Below, one piece after another: positions 42,711 through 51,377 of a stretch of DNA of 64,000 bases. Origin of the DNA: Galbitalea sp. SE-J8 (GTDB taxonomy: Bacteria > Actinomycetota > Actinomycetes > Actinomycetales > Microbacteriaceae); the NCBI RefSeq assembly GCF_030345695.1, contig NZ_JAUASV010000003.1:62001-126000 (forward strand). Reading direction: 5' to 3'. Both the position numbers and the translations under genes were made by a program. The notes under the pieces were generated by a model. That model made no database searches and had not been told where the DNA came from. It saw only the letters and a list, made by a program, of their open reading frames with translations. Positions within the stretch are counted from its first letter, which is position 1. Every line of letters begins with the position of its first letter.

Positions 42711-45494
42711 TCAGGGGCGCGTCGCCTCGTCGAGGAGCTCGAGGATGTGCCGGTACGGCGAGCCCGCCGCCCGGCGCATCCCGATCTCGCAGGTGCGGTT
42801 CGCCGACGCGTAGGCGTCGAACGACCGCTCCCCGACCTCGGCGGCCTCGGCCCGGGTCGCCGACGCCGTGAGCTCCGGGTGCAGCAGGCCGCGATCGCCC
42901 GCGAACGCGCAGCAGCCCCAGTCGGCCGGCACGTGCACCTCGTCGGCGATCGCCGCGGCGAGCGCCCGCAGCGCCCCGTCGGCGCCCAGTCTCGTGGTCG
43001 AGCAGGTCGGATGCAGGGCGAGCGAGCCGAGGCGCCGCCGCACCGTGAGGCGGGGCAGCAGCACGGTCGCGGCGAACTCGACCGCGTCGAGGATGCGGGC
43101 GTCGTCGTCCCCGGCGCGCTCGTGCATGGTCACGAGGCCCTCGGTGCACGAGGCCGCATCCGTGAGGATCGGGATGGCGCCGCCCCCGGATGCGCGCGCG
43201 AGCGACGCGCGGACCCGGGACGACATCCGCTCGTAGCCGCGGTCGTGGCCCTTGGACTTCCACGGCGTGCCGCAGCACAGGCCGGCGACGTCGTCGGGGA
43301 TCACGAGCGCGACGCCGGCCCGGTCGGCGAGGGCGCGCAGTGCCGCGCTCGCGCCGGGCGTGTCGTCCTCGGTGCCGAACATGCTGCCCACGCACGCCGG
43401 CAGCAGCACGGCGCTCGCGGCGTCGGCGCGGGCGTCGTGAGCGGTCGTCGGCCGCCGGCGCGGCCCGCCGGGCGGCAGGCCGGCGTCGTAGCGCGGCACG
43501 GTGTCGGCGCCGAGCACGCTCCGCGCGACGTCCGTCACCGCGGTGACGAGCGGCGCCGGTGCGCGGTCGGCGACGGTCAGGGCGAGGGATGCCGTGGGCA
43601 CCACCGCGCCCCAGCCGCGCGCCGCGGCGTCCCAGGCCGTCTCTTCCAGGGGCTTCTGCGCCGTGTGGCGCAGGCGGCGCACCAGGTCGCCCGTGTTGAT
43701 GCCCACGGGGCAGGCGACCGCGCACATGCCGTCGACCGCGCAGGTGTCGACGCCGTCGTAGCGGTACGAGGCGTCGATCGCGCGCACCGTCGCCTGATCG
43801 CCGCGACCCTCGGCCGCGGCGCGCTCGCGGCGCAGCACGATCCGCTGGCGCGGCGTGAGCGTGAGGTCGCGACTCGGGCAGCCCGGTTCGCAGTAGCCGC
43901 ACTCGACGCACCGGTCGACCTCGGGCTCGACGGTCGACGCCGTGTCGAGATCGCGCAGGTACGACTCCGGGTCGTCGTCGAGCAGCACGCCCGGGTTGAG
44001 CACGGCCGCGGGGTCGACGAGGGACTTGATCTCGCGCATGAGCGCGTAGAGCTCGTCGCCGAACTGCCGGCGCACGAACGGGGCCATCACCCGTCCGGTG
44101 CCGTGCTCCGCCTTGAGCGAGCCGCCGTGGCCGAGGACAAGGTCGACGAGGTCCTCGGTGAACCCGCGGTAGCGCTCGACCTCGAGCGGGTCGTCGAATC
44201 GCTCGGTCAGCATGAAGTGCAGGTTGCCGTCCTTGGCGTGCCCGAACACCACGGCGTCCCGGTAGCCGTGGCGCTCGAACAGCCCGACGAGCCCCTCGCA
44301 GGTGGCGAGCAGCTGGTCGGCGGGGACGGCGATGTCCTCGAGCAGCGCGGTGGTGCCGCTCGGCCGCGCGCCGGCGATCGTCGCGTACAGGCCCTTCCTG
44401 GTGTGCCAGAGGGCGGCGCGCTCGGCCGGGTCGGCGGTGAACGCCACCGGCTGCGTCAGCGGGAGCGCGCCCAGCATCCGCTCGGTCGCGGTGACCGCGC
44501 GCGCGAGCTCGTCGGCGGACTCGCGCTGGTGCTCGATGAGCAGGGCCGCGTGCTCGTGCACCTCGAGGTCGGCGATCGCGGCGGGCGCGTCCGAGCGCCC
44601 GGCGACGCGGAGCGAGGTCGCGTCCATGAGCTCGACGGTGGTGAGCCCGGTGGCGACGAGCGCGGGCAGCGCCCCGGCCGCGCTGCGCAGGTCGGGGAAG
44701 ACGAGGAGCGCGGTCGCGACGTGCGACGGCGCCGGCACGGTGCGGAACGTGACGCTCGCCACGAAGCCGAGGGTGCCCTCGCTGCCGACGAGGAGGTGGG
44801 TCAGGATGTCGACCGGGCGCTCGTGGTCGAGGAGGGCGTTCAGGCCGTAGCCCATGGTGTTCTTGATGGCGTACTGCCGCCGCACCTCGGCGACGAGGTC
44901 GGGGCGCGCGAGCAGCCGCGCGCGCAGGTCGGCGAGGCCGGCGTGCAGCGCGGGCTCCGCGCGGCGGAGCGTCTCGTCGGCGTCGTCGGCCGCCGAGTCG
45001 ATGATCGTGCCGCTCGCGAGCACGACGACCATCGAGTCGAGCGTCGCGTAGGCGTTCGCGTGCGTGCCGCACGCCATGCCGCTCGAGTTGTTGGCGATGA
45101 CGCCGCCCACCGTGCAGGCGATCTCGCTCGCCGGATCCGGCCCGAGCCGGCGGGCGTGCTTCGCGAGCCGCGCGTTGACCTGGCGCACGGTCGCGCCGGG
45201 CTGGGCCGTGACGCGCGCGCCGTCGGGGGAGATCACGATGCGGCGGAACTCGCGGCGCACGTCGACGATGGTCCCGCGCCCGCTCGCCTGGCCGGACAGG
45301 CTCGTGCCGCCGGAGCGGAACGTGACGGCGCGGCCGTCGGCCGCGCTCGCCCTCAGCACCCGCGCGACGTCTTCGGCGTCCTCGGCGATGACGACCCGCG
45401 CCGGCACGAGCCGGAAGTGCGACGCGTCGTGCGCGTACGCCAGGCGGGTCGCCAGATCGTCGCTATCGCGGTGGGCGGACGGGGAAAGGGGCAC
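42711..45494 (-). CDS. FAD-linked and Fe-S 2-hydroxyacid dehydrogenase (GlcD-GlpC type fusion)
   Basis: The 927-residue protein joins two parts. Residues 1-500 are an FAD-linked oxidase with the PP-loop FRSGGTSLSGQASGRG and VGGVIANNSSGMACGTH, then the C-terminal cap ending EHGTGRVMAPF. The rest is a GlpC-like Fe-S subunit with CVECGYCEPGCP, CAVDGMCAVACP and the CCG motif GLCCGTPW. Such fusions oxidise D-lactate, glycolate or a related 2-hydroxy acid and pass electrons to the respiratory chain. GTG 45494 follows GGAGGT closely. An extended operator lies 11 bp upstream, so it belongs to the ACAACGTTGT regulon. Glycolate from acid-sugar breakdown or D-lactate are candidate substrates. Confidence 0.9.
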   Translation of the reverse strand: MPLSPSAHRDSDDLATRLAYAHDASHFRLVPARVVIAEDAEDVARVLRASAADGRAVTFRSGGTSLSGQASGRGTIVDVRREFRRIVISPDGARVTAQPGATVRQVNARLAKHARRLGPDPASEIACTVGGVIANNSSGMACGTHANAYATLDSMVVVLASGTIIDSAADDADETLRRAEPALHAGLADLRARLLARPDLVAEVRRQYAIKNTMGYGLNALLDHERPVDILTHLLVGSEGTLGFVASVTFRTVPAPSHVATALLVFPDLRSAAGALPALVATGLTTVELMDATSLRVAGRSDAPAAIADLEVHEHAALLIEHQRESADELARAVTATERMLGALPLTQPVAFTADPAERAALWHTRKGLYATIAGARPSGTTALLEDIAVPADQLLATCEGLVGLFERHGYRDAVVFGHAKDGNLHFMLTERFDDPLEVERYRGFTEDLVDLVLGHGGSLKAEHGTGRVMAPFVRRQFGDELYALMREIKSLVDPAAVLNPGVLLDDDPESYLRDLDTASTVEPEVDRCVECGYCEPGCPSRDLTLTPRQRIVLRRERAAAEGRGDQATVRAIDASYRYDGVDTCAVDGMCAVACPVGINTGDLVRRLRHTAQKPLEETAWDAAARGWGAVVPTASLALTVADRAPAPLVTAVTDVARSVLGADTVPRYDAGLPPGGPRRRPTTAHDARADAASAVLLPACVGSMFGTEDDTPGASAALRALADRAGVALVIPDDVAGLCCGTPWKSKGHDRGYERMSSRVRASLARASGGGAIPILTDAASCTEGLVTMHERAGDDDARILDAVEFAATVLLPRLTVRRRLGSLALHPTCSTTRLGADGALRALAAAIADEVHVPADWGCCAFAGDRGLLHPELTASATRAEAAEVGERSFDAYASANRTCEIGMRRAAGSPYRHILELLDEATRP

Positions 45495-45504
45495 GACGAC
45501 CTCC

Positions 45505-45526
45505 GGTGAGACAACGTTGCCTCACC
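45505..45526. promoter_or_regulatory. Extended operator, core ACAACGTTGC
   Basis: The core is flanked by GGTGAG on the left and CTCACC on the right, giving a 22-bp palindrome with one mismatched pair. It directly precedes the ribosome site of the FAD-dehydrogenase gene. Confidence 0.72.
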
Positions 45527-45563
45527 GTACACAGTCGAGCCGCCGGCCCGCTAGCCGGACCTC

Positions 45564-45622
45564 TTGACGCCGTCCCGGTTCGACGCCTACAGTCTCGGCA
45601 GCAGTGAGTCCAACGTTGTCTC
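45564..45622 (+). promoter_or_regulatory. Promoter and operator of the secreted hydrolase
   Basis: TTGACG (45564-45569) and TACAGT (45588-45593) are 18 bp apart. AGTCCAACGTTGTCTC at 45607-45622 lies right after the expected transcription start. The operator core CAACGTTG is perfect. Confidence 0.7.
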
Positions 45623-45654
45623 GCTCCTGATCCATCGCGTGAGGATGTGGTTCG

Positions 45655-48600
45655 ATGAAGAACATCCGCTGGGCTCACCTGCTCGCGGTCGGCCTCCTGG
45701 GCGGCGCGCTGATCCCCGCGGTCGCGCCGGCGCAGCCCGCGTCGGCGGCGACCGCGAGCACCATCACGGTGCAGCCGAGCCAGGTGGTCAATCCCGACTT
45801 CTACGGCGTCGGGGTCGACATCATCCCGTCGGCGCTCATGCCGAACAACCGGTCGCTCGGCTACGACGACGCGTACTGGCAGATGGACCAGAAGCGCATC
45901 CAGACGCTCAAGCCGAAGGTGGCGCGGCTCTGGTTCCAGCCGGACTGGTTCGAGACGGCGAAGGGCACCTACTCGTGGACCACCACGAAGATGCAGGCGT
46001 TCTACCAGTATCTCGACGCGCTCCAGGCGGCCGGCACCGAGATCGAGCTCAACTACGGCTGGAAGGTCGGCCGCGACATCCAGAGCTGGTACGACCTGCC
46101 GGGGGTGCCGCCGGACATCAGCGCACCCGCCGACCTCTCCGACTTCGCGGCGGGCGCGTCGGCACTGCTCGACCAGCTCATCACGGTGCGCGGCTACAGC
46201 AACATCGCCTACCTCACGTTCTACAACGAGCCGAACGGCTCGTGGGACTTCGCCGCGCCGAGCGACGAGGTGGGCTACTACGCGTCGATGGCGCGGGCGG
46301 TGCACAACCGGCTCGTCGCCGACGGGCGGCGGAACCTCGTGAAGATCTGGGGTCCCGAGGAGTGGAACTCGCTGCCGTGGACGCAGTACATGGCCGATCA
46401 CGCCGACGACGTCTTCGACGCGTACAGCTTCCACGTCTACGGCGGCACCTACTCGAGTCTGAGCACCGAGATCTCGAGCCGCCGCGACGCGGTCGGCTCC
46501 AAACCGCTCGTGCTCAGCGAGTTCGGCTTCCAGGGCACCTACGACAGCTGGTGGGATGCCGGCTACGCGAACTACGTCATCAAGGGCGCCAACGAGGGGC
46601 TGTCGGCCGCGCTCGTCTGGCAGCTCAACGGCGTGTGGCTCGAGGATCCGCAGGAGGAGACCGACACCAACGACACGTACACGCTGTGGGACACCCTGCT
46701 CACCGCGGCGAGCCCCAACCCGCGGTACTACGAGGCGGGACTGCTCGAGCGCTACATCCCCGCGCACAGCCAGGTGGTCTCCACGAGCACGGACTCGGAT
46801 GACGTGCGCGCGGCGGCCTTCACGACTCCCGGCGGCGACTACACGGTCGTCGTCGAGACGAACGAGGGCACGGATGCGCGCGCGCTCACGGTCGGCTTCT
46901 CCGGCACCGCGGTCGGCAAGACGTTCCGCCGCTTCGTGTACAACGAGGACGTCACCCCCGAGCCGAACGCGCTGCTGCCCGCCGCATCCGGCAGCTTCAG
47001 CACGGGATCGAGCTTCACCGACGGCGGCGTGAGCGCGCAGCGGAACGTCATCGTGTACACGACGCTCGCGCCGCAGGGGCAGATCGCGGTCAGCCCGACG
47101 AGCGCGACCACCACGAGCGGCTCGACGGTGCAGCTGGGCGCATCCGTCATCGACGTCAGCGGGGGCGTCGACTGGAGCGTCGTCGGGTCCGGGAACGGCA
47201 GCGTGACGAGCGCCGGAGCGTTCACGGCGCCGACCGTGACCGAGCCCCGTCGCATCGCGATCCGTGCGACGAGCACCGCCGATCCGTCCGTCTCGGGGAT
47301 CGCGCTCGTGCTCGTGAACCCGGCGCACGTGGCCGGCACGGTCGATCTGCCCGAGTTCGATCTCGCGCAGGGCACCTATGCGGGCAGTCGCACGGTGACC
47401 ATCAGCACCGCGACGAGCGGCGCGAGCATCCGGTACACGATCGACGGCACGACGCCGACCGCGAGCTCTCCGCTGTACGGCGGCCCGCTCACCGTGAGCT
47501 CGACACGCGTGATCAAGGCCAAGGCGTTCGCCGCCGGGCTCACGGCCTCGGGCACCGCACAGCGCCTGTATCGCATCCTGTCCGCCGCGGACGGGCCGGC
47601 CGGGTCGACATCGTGCGGGTTCCAGGACGCGGTGTGCGCGTTCCCCGGGATCGCGACGGTGTACTACGGCGCGAACGGCTCGTACTACTCGGCGGTGTTC
47701 GATCGGCGCACCCGGTGCGACGACCGCACCTTCGGCGGCGACCCGGCACCGGGCACGCAGAAGCGCTGCTTCTACGTGCCGTCGAGCATTGCGCGCGCCG
47801 ACAAGCCGGTGATCGCTCCCGGATCGGGCGCGTACTCGGAGCCCAAGACCGTGACGATCTCCGCGCCCGCGAGCGGGGGAACCGTGCACTACACGATCGA
47901 CGGCACCCTGCCGACGACGTCGTCGCCGACCTACACCGGCTCGTTCACCGTGTCGTCGACGGCGACCGTCAAGGCGATCACCGTGCGGTCCGGCGTGGCC
48001 GACTCGCCGCTGGCCGTCGCCTACCTGGACGTGACGGACACCACGGGAGGGCCGAGCGGCTACACCTACTGCGCGGGCGAGTTCGGCACGTGCACGTTCA
48101 GCGGCACGCGGAGCGTGGCGTTCGGGGCGGACGGGTCGTTCGACTACGGCACGTTCACCGGGTCGGTGCAGTGCGCCGCGTCCAGCTTCGGCGGCACGGA
48201 CCCGGCGCCGAACCGGCAGAAGAAGTGCTTCTACCAGAGCTCGGCGCCGGTGACGGTGGCGGCGCCGACGTTCAGTCCGGCGGGGGGCACGTTCTCGTCG
48301 GCGCAGTCGGTGTCGCTGTCGTCGTCGACGAGCGGGGCGAGCATCCGGTACACGACGGACGGGTCGACGCCGTCGTCGTCGTCGACACTGTACTCGGGGC
48401 CGATCGCGGTGACATCGACGACGACGATCAAGGCGATCGCGCTGAAGTCGGGCGCGACGGACTCGGCGGTCGCGTCGGCGACGTTCACGATCTCGGGCGG
48501 GTCGGGCGGTCCGGCCGGGTACACGGAGTGCGCGAACGAGTTCGGCACGTGCACGTTCAGCGGCACGCGGAGCGTGGCGTTCGGGGCGGACGGGTCGTTC

Positions 48601-48696
48601 AACTACGGCACGTTCACCGGGTCGGTGCAGTGCGTCGCGTCGAACTTCGGCGGCGACCCGGCCTACAACGTCGCGAAGAAGTGCTACGTGAGCTGA
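45655..48696 (+). CDS. Secreted clan GH-A hydrolase with Ig-like domain and three chitobiase-repeat/Cys-module pairs
   Basis: A 1013-residue exported protein. The signal peptide ends near AQPASAA (residue 32). The barrel (about 36-470) has candidate catalytic E192 (FYNEPNGSWDF) and E289 (VLSEFGFQG). An Ig-like domain follows at about 476-556. Then come three tandem pairs of a chitobiase/hexosaminidase-C-type repeat (RYTIDGTTPT, HYTIDGTLPT, RYTTDGSTPS) and a Cys-rich module (CGFQDAVCAFPG; CAGEFGTCTFSGTRSV; CANEFGTCTFSGTRSV). The repeats probably bind polysaccharide. The barrel and Ig domain match the intracellular fusion at 34.7 kb. I cannot assign a numbered GH family. The plus-strand promoter carries the regulon operator. 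It probably releases the oligosaccharide that the 24-27 kb transporter imports. Confidence 0.88.
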   Translation: MKNIRWAHLLAVGLLGGALIPAVAPAQPASAATASTITVQPSQVVNPDFYGVGVDIIPSALMPNNRSLGYDDAYWQMDQKRIQTLKPKVARLWFQPDWFETAKGTYSWTTTKMQAFYQYLDALQAAGTEIELNYGWKVGRDIQSWYDLPGVPPDISAPADLSDFAAGASALLDQLITVRGYSNIAYLTFYNEPNGSWDFAAPSDEVGYYASMARAVHNRLVADGRRNLVKIWGPEEWNSLPWTQYMADHADDVFDAYSFHVYGGTYSSLSTEISSRRDAVGSKPLVLSEFGFQGTYDSWWDAGYANYVIKGANEGLSAALVWQLNGVWLEDPQEETDTNDTYTLWDTLLTAASPNPRYYEAGLLERYIPAHSQVVSTSTDSDDVRAAAFTTPGGDYTVVVETNEGTDARALTVGFSGTAVGKTFRRFVYNEDVTPEPNALLPAASGSFSTGSSFTDGGVSAQRNVIVYTTLAPQGQIAVSPTSATTTSGSTVQLGASVIDVSGGVDWSVVGSGNGSVTSAGAFTAPTVTEPRRIAIRATSTADPSVSGIALVLVNPAHVAGTVDLPEFDLAQGTYAGSRTVTISTATSGASIRYTIDGTTPTASSPLYGGPLTVSSTRVIKAKAFAAGLTASGTAQRLYRILSAADGPAGSTSCGFQDAVCAFPGIATVYYGANGSYYSAVFDRRTRCDDRTFGGDPAPGTQKRCFYVPSSIARADKPVIAPGSGAYSEPKTVTISAPASGGTVHYTIDGTLPTTSSPTYTGSFTVSSTATVKAITVRSGVADSPLAVAYLDVTDTTGGPSGYTYCAGEFGTCTFSGTRSVAFGADGSFDYGTFTGSVQCAASSFGGTDPAPNRQKKCFYQSSAPVTVAAPTFSPAGGTFSSAQSVSLSSSTSGASIRYTTDGSTPSSSSTLYSGPIAVTSTTTIKAIALKSGATDSAVASATFTISGGSGGPAGYTECANEFGTCTFSGTRSVAFGADGSFNYGTFTGSVQCVASNFGGDPAYNVAKKCYVS
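48079..48175 (+). repeat. 97-bp direct repeat, copy 1
   Basis: Matches 48538-48634 (offset 459 bp) with a single difference, G at 48142 against A at 48601. It encodes the core of Cys-rich modules 2 and 3 of the secreted hydrolase. Confidence 0.85.
48538..48634 (+). repeat. 97-bp direct repeat, copy 2
   Basis: Second copy, 96 of 97 bases identical to 48079-48175. The near identity at DNA level, including synonymous sites, suggests recent duplication or gene conversion. Confidence 0.85.
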
Positions 48697-48716
48697 CGAC
48701 GTCCCGACGTCCGGCA

Positions 48717-48902
48717 CTACGCGGCGTCGGGGCCCTCGTCGCTCGCGGCGCCGATCGACGTCGACTGGCCGGCCGAGGCCGGGGTGGAGCGGGCGTGCGC
48801 GGTGCGCATCCGGTAGGCGCGCTTGAGCGAGTCCCACTGGTCCGCGGATGCGAGGCGGCGGGCGCCGACGGACGATGCGCTGGGGGAGGAGTTCGTGGTC
48901 AC
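48717..48902 (-). CDS. Small hypothetical protein, uncertain
   Basis: A 61-codon frame from GTG 48902 to TAG, with the only non-repetitive part ASADQWDSLKRAYRMRTAHA; the ends are rich in Ser, Thr and Ala. No ribosome site is visible and I know no family. It lies in the 285-bp gap between the secreted hydrolase and the LuxR regulator, where I see nothing else. It may be a real small gene or chance in high-GC DNA. Confidence 0.25.
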   Translation of the reverse strand: MTTNSSPSASSVGARRLASADQWDSLKRAYRMRTAHARSTPASAGQSTSIGAASDEGPDAA

Positions 48903-48981
48903 CCGTCAAGCGTCGCGAGCGTCTCGATCGCCGAGGGGGCCATTGGTCCCGCGTCCCGGGCGTGCGCGCCGGCCGGCCGGG

Positions 48982-49632
48982 TCAGCGGCCGCGGTCGAGC
49001 CGGCCGCCGAGCTGCACCGCGGCCGCCTGGGTGCGCCGCTCGAGACCGAGCTTCGCGAGGATCGACGACACGTAGTTCTTGACCGTCTTCTCGGCGATGC
49101 GCAGCTCCTCGCCGATCTGCCGGTTGGTCAGCCCGCGCGCCACGAGCTCGAGGATCTGGTGCTCGCGGGCGCTCAGTGCGCCGAGGCGGGCGTCGGCGGG
49201 CACGTCGGCGCGCATCCGTTCCACGAGCCGGCGCGTGAGCACCGGGTTCATCAGGCTCGCGCCCGCGGCCACGCGGCGGATCGAGTCGAGCAGCGTCTCG
49301 CCGCGGATGTCCTTGAGCACGTATCCGGCGGCGCCCGCGACGATCGCCGACGACATCGCCTCCTCGTCGTCGTAGGCGGTGAGCATGAGGCAGCGCACGT
49401 CGGTCAGCCGCGACCGCACCTCGCGGCACACGTCGATGCCGCTGCCGTCGGGCAGCCGCACGTCGAGCAGCGCGACGTCCGGGGCGGTCGCGACGATGCG
49501 CGACACGGCCTGTGCCGCGGTCGACGCCTCGCCGACGACCTCGAGGTCGGGCGTCGCGTCGAGCAGCTCGGAGATGCCCCGGCGCACGATCTCGTGATCG
49601 TCGACGAGGAACACGCGGATGGGCTCGGTCAC
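48982..49632 (-). CDS. NarL/LuxR-type response regulator (DevR/DosR-like)
   Basis: The 216-residue regulator starts at GTG 49632 (GTGA overlap with the kinase gene; GGAGGAGG upstream). The receiver domain has acidic pair D11/D12, phospho-acceptor D57 ([11 protein letters not shown]), a T/Y switch and K106-type lysine (YVLKDI). The C-terminal LuxR helix-turn-helix is [20 protein letters not shown] with [14 protein letters not shown]. This layout and the adjoining GAF kinase match the DosR/DevR group that responds to oxygen limitation or redox. The three GGGACnTTCG-type boxes nearby are its probable targets, including its own operon. Confidence 0.92.
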   Translation of the reverse strand: MTEPIRVFLVDDHEIVRRGISELLDATPDLEVVGEASTAAQAVSRIVATAPDVALLDVRLPDGSGIDVCREVRSRLTDVRCLMLTAYDDEEAMSSAIVAGAAGYVLKDIRGETLLDSIRRVAAGASLMNPVLTRRLVERMRADVPADARLGALSAREHQILELVARGLTNRQIGEELRIAEKTVKNYVSSILAKLGLERRTQAAAVQLGGRLDRGR

Positions 49633-51377
49633 TGGTCCTCCTCCGTGATCGGCACGATCCAGGTCAGGGTCGTGCCGGACTCCCCGGTCGCCACGGTGAG
49701 CGAGCCGCCGCGGCGCACCGCCCGCTCCTCGAGGTTCGCGAGCCCGCTGCGCCGGTCGCTGCGGATGCCGACGCCGTCGTCGGCGATCTCGAGCACGACG
49801 GCGTCGTCGGTCACCGTGAGCGAGAGCGCCGTGTGGTCGGCCCGGGCGTGCTTGGCCGCGTTCGTGAGCGCCTCGCGCGCGACCGCGAGCACGGTGTCGG
49901 CGAGGTCCCCGGCGATCGCGAGGTCCACCGGCCCCGCGAACGACACCGAGGGCGCCGCGGGCAGCGCCGACGCGAGCTCGCTCGCGAGCTCGATGAGCCG
50001 GTGACGGATGCCGTCCCGGCTCGACCGGGTGGGCGGCGTGAGCGCGAAGATCACCGTGCGGATCTGCGCGATGGCGTCGTCGAGCCGCCCCACGACCGGC
50101 ACGAGGCGGCGCGCGATCTCGGTCGACTCGATCGACCCGGCGATGCTCTGCAGCTCCAGCCCGCTGCCGAACAGCTGCTGGATGACGTGGTCGTGCAGGT
50201 CGCGGGCGATGCGGCCGCGGTCCTCGGCGAGCAGCATCGACTGCTGCGCGGCCTTCGCCCGCAGCAGCTCGAGCGCGATGCTCGCCCGCCCGGCGAAGTC
50301 GGTGGCCATCTCCAGGTCGGATCGCGCGAACCGGGCGCGCCCGCTCGCGCGCGCCACGACGAGCACGCCGTCGGGCGAGCCCGCCGCGTGGAACGGCACG
50401 CCGAGCACCGGTCCGATCGCCCGCCCGTCGCCGAGCGGCCGCGCGCGCCCGGACGCGTCGTCGACGAGGGCCGGACGGGCGTCCGCGATGAGCTCGGCGG
50501 CGAGGGACCCCTGCCGCGGCACGCGCGCGCCCGCCAGGTCGGCACCCGCTCCCGCGGACGCCGCGACGCGCAGGTCGGCGCCGTCGTCGACGATGACCGC
50601 GACCGTATCCGCCTCGGCGAGCTCGAGCACGTGCTCGGTGAGGATCGCGAGCGCGTCGTCCTGCTCCGCGGAGAGCATCGCCGCGGTCACGTCGGCGGCG
50701 GCCGCGGCCCAGGCCCGGCGCCGCTCGGTCTCCGCGAACAGCCGCGCGTTCTCGATGGCGAACCCCGCGGTGGCGGCGAGGGAGGCGACGAGCTGCTCGT
50801 CCTCCGGGGTGAACGGGCCGCCGATGCGGTTCGTGAGGTACAGGTTGCCGAAGACCTCCTCGCCGACCCGCACGGGAACGCCGAGGAAGCTGTCCATGGG
50901 CGGGTGGTCGCGGGGGAAGCCCACCGAGCGCGGGTCCTCGGCGAGGTGCCGGATGCGGATGGGCGACGGATCGTCGATCAGGGCGCCGAGCAGCCCGTGC
51001 CCCTCGGGCAGGTGGCCGATGCGCTCCGCGAGCTCGTCGCTCATCCCGACGTGCAGGAACTCCTCCAGGCCGCCGAGCGGGGAGATGACGCCGAGCGCGC
51101 CGTACTGCGCGCCGACGAGTTCGACGGCGGCGTCGACGATGCGACGCAGCACCGCGGTGAGCTCGAGCTGCTCGACGACGGCCTGGTTGGCGCGCAGCAG
51201 CGCGCGCAGCCGGCCCTGGGTGCGCAGCACGAGCTGGGCCTGCGCGACGAGCTCGTCGAGCGCCCGGTCGAGGTCGCCGCGCGGCACGTCCGCGAACGAG
51301 AGCGGCTCCTGCTGCGAGGGCGACGAGCTCACCGGTGTCCCTTCGGCTACCGACCGGACGTGCGGACCGATCCTCAT
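49629..51377 (-). CDS. GAF-domain sensor histidine kinase (DevS/DosS-like)
   Basis: The 582-residue sensor has an N-terminal coiled stretch and a GAF domain at about 60-210 ([39 protein letters not shown]). A second GAF domain lies at about 225-370, then HisKA_3 ([19 protein letters not shown], phospho-acceptor His) and an HATPase_c domain ([21 protein letters not shown]). There is no membrane span. DevS proteins of this layout bind haem in the first GAF domain and sense O2, NO, CO or redox; the haem ligand cannot be confirmed by eye. ATG 51377 overlaps the preceding stop (ATGA); GTG 51332 with GAAGGGA upstream is a good alternative. Confidence 0.9.
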   Translation of the reverse strand: MRIGPHVRSVAEGTPVSSSPSQQEPLSFADVPRGDLDRALDELVAQAQLVLRTQGRLRALLRANQAVVEQLELTAVLRRIVDAAVELVGAQYGALGVISPLGGLEEFLHVGMSDELAERIGHLPEGHGLLGALIDDPSPIRIRHLAEDPRSVGFPRDHPPMDSFLGVPVRVGEEVFGNLYLTNRIGGPFTPEDEQLVASLAATAGFAIENARLFAETERRRAWAAAAADVTAAMLSAEQDDALAILTEHVLELAEADTVAVIVDDGADLRVAASAGAGADLAGARVPRQGSLAAELIADARPALVDDASGRARPLGDGRAIGPVLGVPFHAAGSPDGVLVVARASGRARFARSDLEMATDFAGRASIALELLRAKAAQQSMLLAEDRGRIARDLHDHVIQQLFGSGLELQSIAGSIESTEIARRLVPVVGRLDDAIAQIRTVIFALTPPTRSSRDGIRHRLIELASELASALPAAPSVSFAGPVDLAIAGDLADTVLAVAREALTNAAKHARADHTALSLTVTDDAVVLEIADDGVGIRSDRRSGLANLEERAVRRGGSLTVATGESGTTLTWIVPITEEDQ

